Below, piece after piece: positions 25,801 to 33,933 of a DNA stretch of 35,108 bases. The notes below the pieces were generated by a model. The model saw nothing but the letters and a program-made list of their open reading frames with translations, did no database searches and was not told the origin of the DNA. Made by a program: the position numbers and the translations under genes. This stretch comes from Janibacter massiliensis (GTDB lineage Bacteria > Actinomycetota > Actinomycetes > Actinomycetales > Dermatophilaceae): NCBI RefSeq assembly GCF_900289115.1, contig NZ_LT985196.1:1336470-1371577 (forward strand). The letters are read 5' to 3'. The first letter of the stretch is position 1. Every line of letters starts with the position of its first letter.

Positions 25801-26607
25801 TCCGAGGGACTCGCCGCGACGGGCGAGCTCGAGGCACACCCGGAAGGCGTCCTGGGCGCCCGCGAGCAGCTCCTGCGCGACGGCGACGTCCCCGACGACG
25901 GGGGCGCCGTCCGCCGGCGCGGGCCAGGTCACGCTGACGCTGCCGAGCATCCGTGGGACGTCGGCGACCCCGGCGTCGGAGAGGAGGCCCTGGAGCTCGA
26001 CGTCCGGGTTGCGGCCCGGGGCGAGGGTGCGGAAGAGCTTGCAGATGATCGGGGTCGCGCCCGGGGTCGTCGGCAGGTGCAGCATCGAGGTGTTGGACTG
26101 CTCCCCGACGAGGACCCGGCTCGTCGTCTCCGGCAGCTCCTCGGTCCACCCCGCGTGCCGGTCGCTCGTCACGCCCTCGTCGACCGCGTGGGAGGCGAAC
26201 GACGAGGCGGCCGCGACGTCGCCGTGGCACAGCCGGAGCAGCTCGCGGGCGAACACCGGGTCGTGGCAGCCGTCGTGGACCCACCGGGCGCCGAGCATCG
26301 AGTGCTCCATCGTCCCGACGAGCGCGTGCTCGGCGTCGGGCAGCGCTGCCGACCGGTACGTCAGCGGCACCTGGTAGACGACGCCGTGGCCCGGGACGGG
26401 CTCGCCGCGATCGTCCACCGTCTCGTCGACGACGACGAGGATCTCGAGCCCGACCTCGCCGGCCGGGTCGTCCAGCCGCCAGCGGTGCAGCAGCCGCAGG
26501 GTCGGGACCTCGCTCAGGCCGACGAACCACCGCTGCCGCCCGATCCACGCGGTGACCATCTCGAGCTTGGAGGGGACGAGCGTCGCCTCCGGGTGCAGCT
26601 CAGCCAT
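22885..26607 (-). CDS. glgB: Maltokinase-GlgB (1,4-alpha-glucan branching enzyme) fusion
   Basis: This 1240-residue protein joins two enzymes of the GlgE pathway. Residues about 1-470 are a maltokinase (Pep2/Mak), which phosphorylates maltose to maltose-1-phosphate: N-terminal cap WIGRQRWFVGLSEVP, kinase motif RVHGDYHLGQVL and metal motif VLIDFEGEP. A Pro/Thr-rich linker at about 480-515 follows. Residues about 515-1240 are GlgB: CBM48-type beta domains (SFAVWAPRARSVHVIGDHNGWD) and a GH13 barrel with nucleophile Asp916 in LRIDGVAS, acid/base Glu in VAEESTAWPG and HDEVVHG. GlgB makes alpha-1,6 branches. The ATG overlaps the treS stop by 8 nt, with AGGAGG 6 nt upstream. An internal in-frame ribosome site at 25159-25172 could yield a separate 758-residue GlgB. 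No stop or frame change lies between the domains. Confidence 0.95.
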   Translation of the reverse strand: MAELHPEATLVPSKLEMVTAWIGRQRWFVGLSEVPTLRLLHRWRLDDPAGEVGLEILVVVDETVDDRGEPVPGHGVVYQVPLTYRSAALPDAEHALVGTMEHSMLGARWVHDGCHDPVFARELLRLCHGDVAAASSFASHAVDEGVTSDRHAGWTEELPETTSRVLVGEQSNTSMLHLPTTPGATPIICKLFRTLAPGRNPDVELQGLLSDAGVADVPRMLGSVSVTWPAPADGAPVVGDVAVAQELLAGAQDAFRVCLELARRGESLGPRARDLGAATARVHAALARLAPTRACTTEDVDRFVDGARGRLAEAITHVPALADRADALEQRLTAARRASWPALQRVHGDYHLGQVLDVPGRGWVLIDFEGEPLRPLPERVLPDAPLRDVAGMLRSFDYVAATLEHEGHPLAARARAAVPDVEEAFLAGYASVSGRDPRDDGDVLAALVLDKALYEVVYEARNRPAWVPIPVSALDRLTQEVPVDRTTQHPTEPSVPTDTPAPDGSGPVAASGGLSDAQRTLLDELAGGWCAVPHDVLGNHLEPAGLRVRVRRPMAQAVRIRFEDGEILEATHEHAGAWSVLREEIDRTMDYRVLTTWGDGVEHEQDDPYRFAPTVGEVDLHLVNEGRHEQLWTVLGARVRSFEGPLGRVEGTSFAVWAPRARSVHVIGDHNGWDATAHPMRALGSSGVWEVFIPGVGAGACYKYAIRTPDGRLLEKADPLARHAEVAPATASRVTSTDYVWGDGEWLAARAATDPHHRPTSIYEVHLGSWRQGSSYRDLAEHLVNYVSDLGFTHVELLPVMDHPYPPSWGYHVTSYYAPNARFGDPDDFRYLVDRLHQAGVGVILDWVPGHFATDPWALAQLDGQALYEHPDPRKGWHPEWGSYIFDFGRNEVRNFLVANALYWLEEFHVDGLRIDGVASMLYLDYSRKDGEWEPNRHGGRENLEAVALLQEVNATAYRRHPGVVIVAEESTAWPGVTRPTSDGGLGFGMKWNMGWMNDSLRYIAQDPIHRQYHHNLLTFPLMYAYAENYLLPISHDEVVHGKGSMPRKIPGSFADQLATLRAYYAYMWAHPGKQLLFMGCEFAQTAEWADGRSLDWWLLDHPEHYRVHNLVKELNRVYADSPAMWALDSTPAGFEWLDADDNTGNTFTFVRFGREDRSGDEVLAVAVNFGGGDRSGLRIGLPRPGRWEVVLDTAGYDAAGSPSTAGTVLDAQEVPWNRQPWSAEIRLSRLSTVYLRPID
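25159..25172 (-). promoter_or_regulatory. Internal ribosome-binding site and GTG within mak-glgB
   Basis: The minus strand reads AGGAGG (25172-25167), 5 nt, then GTG (25161-25159), in frame with the fusion at codon 483. Translation from here gives 758 residues starting VDRTTQHPTEP, the normal length for a stand-alone actinobacterial GlgB. Confidence 0.55.
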
Positions 26608-28330
26608 GGGCGGCCTCCTTCGCGGGGTCGGGAACGGCCTTCAGCCAGAAGAAGTCCCGCGACCCGAACGTGAGCCACACCGTCCCGTCCTCGGCGACCG
26701 GCGGGAAGCCCGAGCCGCCGAAGAGGTCCTTCAGGCGCCGCCCGGCGAACTCCGGCGGGAGCTGGATCTTCGCCGCCTGCGGCCGGGAGGCGAGGTTGTT
26801 CACGCACAGCACCGTCTCGCGGTCGTCCTCGTCGTCGAGGACCTCCTCGGGCCGGACGCTGCGGAGGTAGGCGAGGATGTGCGGGTTGTCGGCCTCGAGC
26901 GCCGTGAAGTCGCCGAGCCCGAAGACGGGGTGGGCCTTGCGGACGCGCAGCATCCCGCGCAGCCACTGCAGCAGCGAGGAGCTGCTCGCCATCTGCGCCT
27001 CGACGTTGACGTTGTTGTGGTGGTACACGAGCGAGGTGACGACCGGCAGGTAGAGCTTGCCGGGGTCGGCCGCGGAGAAGCCGGCGTTGCGGTCGGGCGT
27101 CCACTGCATCGGGGTGCGGACCGAGTCGCGGTCGTCGAGCCAGATGTTGTCGCCCATCCCGATCTCGTCGCCGTAGTACAGGCACGGCGAACCCGGCAGC
27201 GACAGCAGGAGCGCGTGGATCAGCTCGAGCTCGGAGCGGGAGTTGTCGAGCAGCGGCGCCAGGCGACGCCGGATGCCGACGTTGGCGCGCATCCGGGGGT
27301 CGGGCGCGTACCAGCCGTACATCGCGGCGCGCTCGTCCGGGCTGACCATCTCGAGCGTCAGCTCGTCGTGGTTGCGCAGGAAGGTGCCCCACTGGGTGCC
27401 CGGCGGGATCTCCGGGGTCGCCGCGAGGACGTCGAGGACGGGGGCGGCCGTCTCCTCGCGCAGCGCGTAGTACAGGCGCGGCATGACGGGGAAGTGGAAG
27501 CACATCTGGCACTCGGGCGCCTCGGGCGTGCCGAAGTAGTCGACGACCTCGTGCGGCATCTGGTTGGCCTCGGCCAGCAGGATCCGGCCGGGGTACTCCT
27601 CGTCGACCATCGCGCGCAGCCTGGACAGGAACTCGTGCGTCCTGGGGTGGTTCTCGCCGTTGTGCCCGTCCTCCTCGTAGAGGTAGGGCACGGCGTCGAG
27701 CCGAAAGCCGTCGATGCCCAGGTCCATCCAGAAGCGGACGATGTCGAACATCGCCTCGTGCACGGCCGGGTTCTCGAAGTTGAGGTCGGGCTGGTGGCTG
27801 AAGAAGCGGTGCCAGAAGAACTGGCGGCGGATCGGGTCGAAGGTCCAGTTGCTGACCTCGGTGTCGACGAAGATGATCCGCGCGTCCGGGTACTTCTCGT
27901 CCGTGTCGGACCACACGTAGTAGTCCCCGTAGGGGCCGTCGGGCTCGGACCGGCTGGCCTGGAACCACGGGTGCTGGTCGCTCGTGTGGTTCATCACGAG
28001 GTCGGTGATGATCCGGATGCCGCGCGCGTGCGCCTGGCTGACGAGCTCGGTGAACTCCGGCAGCGTGCCGAACTCCGGCAGGACGGCCGTGTAGTCCGAG
28101 ATGTCGTACCCGCCGTCGCGCAGCGGCGAGGCGTAGAACGGCGGGAGCCAGATGCAGTCGACGCCGAGCCACTGGAGGTAGTCGAGACGGTTGATGACGC
28201 CCGTGAAGTCACCGGCACCCGAGGCGTTCGAGTCGCCGAAGGCCCGGACGAGCACCTCGTAGAAGACCGCCTTGCGGAACCACTGGGGGTCGCGGGTCAG
28301 GCCCGGCTGGTTGACGTTCAGACCTTGCAC
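26600..28330 (-). CDS. treS: Trehalose synthase (maltose alpha-D-glucosyltransferase)
   Basis: This 576-residue GH13 enzyme interconverts trehalose and maltose. Family motifs are in order: IITDLVMNHTSDQHPWF, GIDGFRLDAVPYLYEE (nucleophile Asp), RILLAEANQ (acid/base Glu) and FLRNHDELTLEM. The C-terminal beta domain ends at KAVPDPAKEAAHG. The length equals that of stand-alone TreS; the maltokinase domain sometimes fused to TreS is instead attached to GlgB here. The start is GTG 28330, 5 nt after the glgE stop, with GGAGG at 28339-28343. It overlaps mak-glgB by 8 nt. It supplies maltose to the maltokinase domain. Confidence 0.96.
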   Translation of the reverse strand: MQGLNVNQPGLTRDPQWFRKAVFYEVLVRAFGDSNASGAGDFTGVINRLDYLQWLGVDCIWLPPFYASPLRDGGYDISDYTAVLPEFGTLPEFTELVSQAHARGIRIITDLVMNHTSDQHPWFQASRSEPDGPYGDYYVWSDTDEKYPDARIIFVDTEVSNWTFDPIRRQFFWHRFFSHQPDLNFENPAVHEAMFDIVRFWMDLGIDGFRLDAVPYLYEEDGHNGENHPRTHEFLSRLRAMVDEEYPGRILLAEANQMPHEVVDYFGTPEAPECQMCFHFPVMPRLYYALREETAAPVLDVLAATPEIPPGTQWGTFLRNHDELTLEMVSPDERAAMYGWYAPDPRMRANVGIRRRLAPLLDNSRSELELIHALLLSLPGSPCLYYGDEIGMGDNIWLDDRDSVRTPMQWTPDRNAGFSAADPGKLYLPVVTSLVYHHNNVNVEAQMASSSSLLQWLRGMLRVRKAHPVFGLGDFTALEADNPHILAYLRSVRPEEVLDDEDDRETVLCVNNLASRPQAAKIQLPPEFAGRRLKDLFGGSGFPPVAEDGTVWLTFGSRDFFWLKAVPDPAKEAAHG

Positions 28331-28335
28331 TCAGG

Positions 28336-30462
28336 TCACCTCCGGACGTGGACGATGTGGACGGGCTCGGTGTCTCGGCCCAGGCGCACGTAGTTCGCCC
28401 GACCCCATTCCCACGTCTGCCCGGTGACGAGGTCGTGCGCGGCGAAGGTGTCGTGACCGAGCATCCCCAGGGCACCCATGTCGAGCCGGATGGTCGTCTC
28501 CCGCGTCGCATGGGGGTCGAGGTTGACGGCGACGACGATCGTGTCGTCCGTGCCGTCGGGCAGCACCCGCCGCTTGGAGTACACGAGGACGTTCTCGTCG
28601 TCCGCCGAGTGGAGCGCGAGGTTGCGCAGCACGTGCAGGGCGGGGTGCTCACGGCGGATGCGGTTGAGCATCGTCAGCCAGCCGGCGAGAGAGCGCCCCT
28701 CGTCGATCCCGCCCGGCTCGTAGTTCCACCAGCGGCGGTCCTTGTACTGGTACTTCTCGTTGTCGATCTGCTCCTGAGCACCCGGTCGCGCGACCGACTC
28801 CATGAGCTCGTAGCCGGCGTAGATGCCGTACGTCGGGACCGACGTCGCCGCGATCGCGGCGCGCAGCTTCCACGCCGCCTCGCCGCCGAGCTGCATGTAC
28901 GGCGTGAGGATGTCGTGGGTCGTGGGCCAGAACGACGGGCGCATGTATGCCCCGGCCTCGCCGCAGACCTCGGCGAGGTACTCCTCGAGCTCCCACCGCT
29001 CGTTACGCCACGCGTAGTACGTGTAGCTCTGCTGGAAGCCGATCTTGGCCAGGGTGTGCATCATCGCCGGCTTGGTGAACGCCTCGGACAGCCAGATGAC
29101 GTCGGGGTGGTCGACGGCGACGTCCTGGATGAGCCACTGCCAGAACTCGACGGGCTTGGTGTGCGGGTTGTCGACGCGGAAGATCGTCACGCCGTGGTCG
29201 ATCCACGTCTGGACGACGGCCCGGACGGCCGCGTAGATGCCCGCGGGATCGTTGTCGAAGTTCAGGGGGTAGATGTCCTGGTACTTCTTCGGCGGGTTCT
29301 CCGCGTAGGCGATCGTCCCGTCGGCGCGGGTGGTGAACCACTCGGGGTGCTCGCTGACCCACGGGTGGTCGGGGGAGCACTGGAGCGCGAGGTCCATCGC
29401 GACCTCGAGGCCGAGCTCGCCGGCCCGCGCGACGAACGCGTCGAAGTCCTCGAAGGTGCCCAGGTCGGGGTGGATCGCGTCGTGCCCGCCGTCGGGGGAG
29501 CCGATGGCGTAGGGACTGCCCGGGTCCTCCGGGCCGGCGTTCAGCGTGTTGTTCGGTCCCTTGCGCGCCGTCGTGCCGATCGGGTGGATCGGGGTGAGGT
29601 AGACGACGTCGAAGCCCATCCCGGCGATCGCCGGGAGGCGCTCGGCGGCGGTCCGCAGGGTGCCGCTGCGCCACCGGCCGATCGACTCGTCGTACCAGGC
29701 GCCCTCGGACCGAGGGAAGATCTCGTACCACGCGCCGTACAGCGCGCGCCCCCGCTCGACGATCAGGGGCAGGTCGGGGCTCGGGGTGACGAGGTCACGG
29801 TGCGGGCGGGCCCTCAGCTCGTCCTGCACGGCGCCGCTCGTCGCCGTGCGCAGGCGGGTCAGCGGGTCGACCGACGTGTCCCGCAGGGTGCGGATCGCGT
29901 CGATGAGGACCTGCTCCCCGTCGTGCGGGCGGTCGTGCTCGTCGGCGTCGAGGGCGTGCTCGAGGACACGGGCGCCCTCCTCGAGCATGAGCTCGACGTC
30001 GATCCCCGCCTCGACCTTGATCGTCGCGTCGTGCTCCCACGTGCCGTACGGGTCCGACCAGCCCTCGACGCGGTAGTGCCACAGTCCCTGACGGTCGGTG
30101 CTGACCATCGCCGACCACGCGCTGAGCCCGGCGTTGTCCAGGTGCATCGGGACGTGGTGCTCGTCGCCCGCGGGGTCGGTGAGGACGACGGTCGCGTTGA
30201 CCGCGTCGTGCCCCTCGCGGAAGACGGTGGCGGAGACGAGGAACTCCTCCCCGGGCACGGCCTTCGCGGGGCGCGCTCCACCGTCGACCGACGGCTTCAC
30301 GTCGAGGACGGGGATCCGGCCGAGGGGGATCTGCGGGGGAGCGGAGACGGGGGTGGCGCTCGTCGCGACGTGGTCGGCGTAGTCGCCCGTCGACGTGGCT
30401 GCGGCGTCGGGGGAGAGGTCGGTGGTGGCGGGCGGGGTGCGGTGATCGTCCGGCGTCATCAC
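28336..30462 (-). CDS. glgE: Alpha-1,4-glucan:maltose-1-phosphate maltosyltransferase
   Basis: This 708-residue GH13_3 enzyme adds maltosyl units from maltose-1-phosphate to linear alpha-glucan. After a Thr/Ala/Pro-rich, probably disordered N-terminus (about 1-45) come the N-terminal beta domain, the helical insert (VLEHALDADEHDRPHDGEQVL) and the catalytic barrel: LTPIHPIGTTARKGPNN, nucleophile in IFRVDNPHTKP, acid/base in IWLSEAFTKP. The start is GTG 30462, exactly 7 nt after TAGCGT; the adjacent ATG 30459 is the alternative. It leads the glgE-treS-mak/glgB operon. It differs from most homologues only by its extended N-terminus. Confidence 0.96.
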   Translation of the reverse strand: MMTPDDHRTPPATTDLSPDAAATSTGDYADHVATSATPVSAPPQIPLGRIPVLDVKPSVDGGARPAKAVPGEEFLVSATVFREGHDAVNATVVLTDPAGDEHHVPMHLDNAGLSAWSAMVSTDRQGLWHYRVEGWSDPYGTWEHDATIKVEAGIDVELMLEEGARVLEHALDADEHDRPHDGEQVLIDAIRTLRDTSVDPLTRLRTATSGAVQDELRARPHRDLVTPSPDLPLIVERGRALYGAWYEIFPRSEGAWYDESIGRWRSGTLRTAAERLPAIAGMGFDVVYLTPIHPIGTTARKGPNNTLNAGPEDPGSPYAIGSPDGGHDAIHPDLGTFEDFDAFVARAGELGLEVAMDLALQCSPDHPWVSEHPEWFTTRADGTIAYAENPPKKYQDIYPLNFDNDPAGIYAAVRAVVQTWIDHGVTIFRVDNPHTKPVEFWQWLIQDVAVDHPDVIWLSEAFTKPAMMHTLAKIGFQQSYTYYAWRNERWELEEYLAEVCGEAGAYMRPSFWPTTHDILTPYMQLGGEAAWKLRAAIAATSVPTYGIYAGYELMESVARPGAQEQIDNEKYQYKDRRWWNYEPGGIDEGRSLAGWLTMLNRIRREHPALHVLRNLALHSADDENVLVYSKRRVLPDGTDDTIVVAVNLDPHATRETTIRLDMGALGMLGHDTFAAHDLVTGQTWEWGRANYVRLGRDTEPVHIVHVRR

Positions 30463-30469
30463 GTTCGCG

Positions 30470-30475
30470 ACGCTA
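30470..30475 (-). promoter_or_regulatory. Leaderless -10 element of the glgE operon
   Basis: On the minus strand TAGCGT lies 7 nt before the GTG at 30462, giving a leaderless glgE transcript. No ribosome site precedes the start. Confidence 0.6.
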
Positions 30476-30584
30476 CACGCCGGGTGAGACGGTCACGTCC
30501 GACGAGCGATCGATGGGACGCCCGCGGCCGGGAGGGTTGTCGGACCTCGGTGACATCGTGAAGGGGTCGGAGCAGGACGACGGA

Positions 30585-30590
30585 AAGGAT
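30585..30590 (+). promoter_or_regulatory. Weak leaderless -10 candidate
   Basis: AAGGAT ends 7 nt before the ATG at 30598. It could also act as a weak ribosome site. Confidence 0.3.
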
Positions 30591-30597
30591 GGTCGGC

Positions 30598-31197
30598 ATG
30601 GGCGGGACCGAGACGAGGACGCGGCTGTTCGTGGACACGGTCTGCGATGACGACGAGGGGCACGACGAGGTGTGGGCGGTGCCGGTCGACGTCGAGGAGG
30701 GTGGCGGGACGTACCGGCTCGTGACCCTTGGCCTCGACGTGCCGCTCGTGCCGGACGACGTCGTCCGCGTGACCGACATCGGTGGCGGGGTCCTGGTGGT
30801 CACGGGTGTCGAGGCGCTCGCGGACCGGTGCACGGTCATCTTCCGCTTCGACCCGGAGGGCGACGAGGCGATCCGGGGCGGCGACCACGGCGGACTCCCG
30901 GGCGGTGATCTGGAGACCATGACGACGTCGTTCGCGCGAGCGCTGGAGGCGCGGGGCGTCGTCGTCGACGGGATGCCGGGCACCCTCCACACGGCATGGC
31001 CGCTCGGCTGGGGACCGCGCGAGGTCGGCGACGCGTCCCGGGCCTGCATGGCCGACCACCCGGGCTGGGAGCCGGTCGCGTGGGGCGACGCCGAGGAACG
31101 GGCCGAGGACATCGCTGCCCACCTCGTCGTGCCGAAGACGGGCCGACCTGAGCGTCGCCGCGCTGGAGTTCACGTGCCCGAAACCCGGGCTCGGTAG
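30598..31197 (+). CDS. Unknown acidic protein between glgE and glgP
   Basis: This 199-residue protein has an N-terminal beta-rich half (TRLFVDTVCDDDEGHDEVWAVPVDVEE, YRLVTLGLDVPLVPDDVVRVTDIGGGVLVVTG) that looks faintly like DUF4265-type domains, which I cannot confirm. The second half contains FRFDPEGDEAIRGGDHGG, a helix ETMTTSFARALEARG and a Trp-rich stretch (HTAWPLGWGPREVGD, HPGWEPVAWGDAEE). No signal peptide or membrane helix is seen. The ATG at 30598 is preferred over 30589 because of the upstream AAGGAT. Its TAG stop is the first half of the glgP -10 hexamer. Placement between divergent alpha-glucan genes suggests, but does not show, a related role. Confidence 0.7.
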   Translation: MGGTETRTRLFVDTVCDDDEGHDEVWAVPVDVEEGGGTYRLVTLGLDVPLVPDDVVRVTDIGGGVLVVTGVEALADRCTVIFRFDPEGDEAIRGGDHGGLPGGDLETMTTSFARALEARGVVVDGMPGTLHTAWPLGWGPREVGDASRACMADHPGWEPVAWGDAEERAEDIAAHLVVPKTGRPERRRAGVHVPETRAR

Positions 31198-31200
31198 GGT
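31195..31200 (+). promoter_or_regulatory. Leaderless -10 element of glgP
   Basis: TAGGGT lies 7 nt before the GTG at 31208. Its first three bases are also the stop codon of the preceding gene. Confidence 0.6.
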
Positions 31201-31207
31201 CGTCCGG

Positions 31208-33790
31208 GTGAAGGCCATCCGCCGTTTCTCCGTCCGCACCGTCCTTCCCGAGCCCATCGCCGCTCTCGGCGCGCTGGCGAGCAACCTCCGCTGGTCCTGG
31301 CACGAGCCGACGCGGCGCCTGTTCTCGGACATCGACCCCGAGCGGTGGCTGAAGGTTCGTCAGGACCCCATCGCCCTGCTGTCGGACCTGACCCCCGACG
31401 AGCTCGCCCGCCTCGCCGACGACCACGCCTTCGTCGACCGGGTCCGCGGCGCCAAGGACGACCTCGACCGGTACCTGCGGGAGGACCGGTGGTACCAGGG
31501 CTGGGCGCGGGAGCAGCAGGACGGCGCGCCCGCTGCGGTCGCCTACTTCAGCCCCGAGTTCGGCATCACCGAGGTGCTCCCGCAGTACTCCGGCGGGCTG
31601 GGCATCCTCGCCGGCGACCACCTCAAGTCCGCCTCCGACCTCGGCGTCCCGATCGTCGGCGTCGGCCTGTTCTACAAGACCGGGTACTTCAAGCAGTCGC
31701 TCAACCGGGAGGGCTGGCAGCAGGAGGAGTACCCGGTCCTCGACCCGGACGACCTGCCGCTGGCGCTGCTGCGCGAGGAGGACGGCACCCCGTGCGTCGT
31801 CACCCTCGGCCTGCCGCACGGCCGAGAGCTGCGGGCCCACGTCTGGAAGGCGCAGGTCGGCCGCGTCCCGCTCCTCCTGCTCGACTCCGACGTGCCGGGC
31901 AACGACGACGGTGCGCGCCAGGTGACCGAGCGCCTCTACGGCGGCGGCGGCGAACAACGGCTCGAGCAGGAGATGCTCCTGGGCATCGGCGGCGTCCGGG
32001 CGTTGCGGCTGTGGTCGCGGCTGACCGGGGCCCCGGCGCCGGACGTCTTCCACACGAACGAGGGCCACGCCGGCTTCCTCGGTGTCGAGCGGATCAGCGA
32101 GCACGTCGCCGGGTTCGGCCTGAGCTTCGAGGAGGCGCGCGAGGCCGTGCGGTCCTCGACGGTCTTCACGACCCACACGCCCGTCCCGGCGGGCATCGAC
32201 CGCTTCGCGTCCGACCTCGTCCGCTCCCACTTCGGCGGCCCGCTCGAGCCGGTCGGTGTCCCCCTGGACGAGCTCCTCGCCCTCGGCGCCGAGGACTACG
32301 ACGGCGGCGACCCGAACGTCTTCAACATGGCCGTCATGGGCCTGCGGATGGCCCAGCGCGCCAACGGCGTCTCCCAGCTCCACGGCCACGTCTCGCGCGA
32401 CATGTTCAACGGGCTGTGGCCGGGCTTCGACGAGGACGAGGTCCCGATCACGAGCATCACCAACGGCGTCCACAGCACGACGTGGGTCGACCCGTTGGTC
32501 TTCGACCTCGCTCGGGAGTTCCTCGGCACCGACGCCGTCGAGGACGACGATGCCTGGCAGCGCATCGGGGACGTGCCGCGCGACCGGGTCTGGGGGACGA
32601 AGAACGCCCTGCGCGCCCAGCTCGTCGACGAGGCCCGCCAGCGGGTGCGCCGGTCGTGGCTCAAGCGCGGCGCCTCCGAGGCCGAGCTGGGCTGGACCGA
32701 GTCGATCCTTGACCCGGACGTCCTGACGATCGGTTTCGCGCGCCGGGTGCCGACGTACAAGCGACTGACCCTCATGCTGCGCGACCCGGCCCGGCTCAAG
32801 CGGATCCTCCTCGACCCGCAGCGCCCCGTGCAGCTCGTCATCGCCGGTAAGTCCCACCCCGCGGACGAGACCGGCAAGCAGCTGATCCAGCAGATGGTCC
32901 GGTTCGCCGACGACCCGGAGGTCCGCCACCGGATCGTCTTCCTGCCGAACTACGACATCGCCATGGCGCGCCACCTCTACCCCGGCTGCGACGTGTGGTT
33001 GAACAACCCGCTGCGGCCGTTCGAGGCGTGCGGCACGTCGGGCATGAAGGCGGCGCTCAACGGCGGTCTCAACCTCTCGATCCTCGACGGCTGGTGGGAC
33101 GAGTGGTTCGACGGCGAGAACGGCTGGGCGATCCCGACGGCCGACGGCGTCGAGGACCCGCAGCGTCGCGACGACCTCGAGGCCGCCGCCCTCTACGACC
33201 TCATCGAGAAGCAGATCGCCCCGCGGTTCTACGACCGGGGCGAGGACGGGCTGCCGCACAACTGGATCTCGATGATGGTCCACACCCTGGCCACCCTCGG
33301 GCCGAAGGTGCTCGCCTCCCGGATGGTGCGCGACTACGTGCAGCAGCTGTACGCCCCCGCGGCCCGCCACGGGTGGTGGGCGGCCCGCGACGGCTTCGCC
33401 GGCGCCAAGGACCTCGCGGGGTACCGCGGTCGGGTCCGGGAGGCGTGGGGCGGGGTCCGGGTCGAGCACGTCGAGTCCGCCGGGGTCAGCGACTCCCCGC
33501 AGGTCGGGGACGTCCTGCACGTATCGGCGTTCGTCGAGCTCGGCGGCCTGGCTCCGGCCGACGTCGACGCGCAGGTCGTCCACGGCCGGCCCGGCCGGGG
33601 GACGGACGAGCTGTCGGACGTCGCCTCGGTGTCGCTGACCCACCACGCGGCCCACGACGACGGCACCCACGAGTACTCCGGGGACATCCGCCTGCAGCGC
33701 ACGGGGGACTTCGGCTACACCGTCCGTGTCCTGCCGACGCACGACGGGCTGGCCCACCAAGCCAGCCTGGGACTCGTCGCGAACGCCTGA
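31208..33790 (+). CDS. glgP: Alpha-glucan (glycogen) phosphorylase
   Basis: This 860-residue GT35 enzyme releases glucose-1-phosphate from alpha-glucan with phosphate. It belongs to the actinobacterial/archaeal-type branch: an N-terminal DUF3417-like region (LASNLRWSWHEPTRRLF), YFSPEFGITEVLPQYSGGLGILAGDHLKSASDLG, and the pyridoxal-phosphate lysine in EACGTSGMKAALNGGLNL followed by DGWWDEWFDGENGWAI. The C-terminal part (HVESAGVSDSPQVGDVLHVSAFVELGGLAPADVDAQV) is an added beta domain typical of this branch. The GTG start is fixed by TAGGGT 7 nt upstream. It is transcribed away from the synthetic glgE operon. A 20-bp perfect hairpin follows. Confidence 0.96.
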   Translation: MKAIRRFSVRTVLPEPIAALGALASNLRWSWHEPTRRLFSDIDPERWLKVRQDPIALLSDLTPDELARLADDHAFVDRVRGAKDDLDRYLREDRWYQGWAREQQDGAPAAVAYFSPEFGITEVLPQYSGGLGILAGDHLKSASDLGVPIVGVGLFYKTGYFKQSLNREGWQQEEYPVLDPDDLPLALLREEDGTPCVVTLGLPHGRELRAHVWKAQVGRVPLLLLDSDVPGNDDGARQVTERLYGGGGEQRLEQEMLLGIGGVRALRLWSRLTGAPAPDVFHTNEGHAGFLGVERISEHVAGFGLSFEEAREAVRSSTVFTTHTPVPAGIDRFASDLVRSHFGGPLEPVGVPLDELLALGAEDYDGGDPNVFNMAVMGLRMAQRANGVSQLHGHVSRDMFNGLWPGFDEDEVPITSITNGVHSTTWVDPLVFDLAREFLGTDAVEDDDAWQRIGDVPRDRVWGTKNALRAQLVDEARQRVRRSWLKRGASEAELGWTESILDPDVLTIGFARRVPTYKRLTLMLRDPARLKRILLDPQRPVQLVIAGKSHPADETGKQLIQQMVRFADDPEVRHRIVFLPNYDIAMARHLYPGCDVWLNNPLRPFEACGTSGMKAALNGGLNLSILDGWWDEWFDGENGWAIPTADGVEDPQRRDDLEAAALYDLIEKQIAPRFYDRGEDGLPHNWISMMVHTLATLGPKVLASRMVRDYVQQLYAPAARHGWWAARDGFAGAKDLAGYRGRVREAWGGVRVEHVESAGVSDSPQVGDVLHVSAFVELGGLAPADVDAQVVHGRPGRGTDELSDVASVSLTHHAAHDDGTHEYSGDIRLQRTGDFGYTVRVLPTHDGLAHQASLGLVANA

Positions 33791-33800
33791 CGCCCGACGC

Positions 33801-33846
33801 GCGACCCGGCCCGGCCACCCGCCCAGGGGTGGCCGGGCCGGGTCGC
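33801..33846 (+). terminator. Strong terminator after glgP
   Basis: Arms 33801-33820 and 33827-33846 are perfectly complementary over 20 bp with a 6-nt GCCCAG loop, 10 nt after the glgP stop, followed by TTGTCC. Confidence 0.9.
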
Positions 33847-33933
33847 TTGTCCACCCTGCGCGGATTGTCGCCTGCGGGCAACCGGATGTTGGTGGAGCGT
33901 TCACCCCGCTGGCGCCGGCGGCGGTTGCGGCGC

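Noticed and set aside
23281-26673. 1130-codon open frame on the plus strand opposite mak-glgB
   Set aside because: It is antisense to a clearly recognised two-domain enzyme, its translation is low-complexity Arg/Val/Glu/Asp-rich, and no domain is recognisable. Long antisense frames are expected at this GC content.
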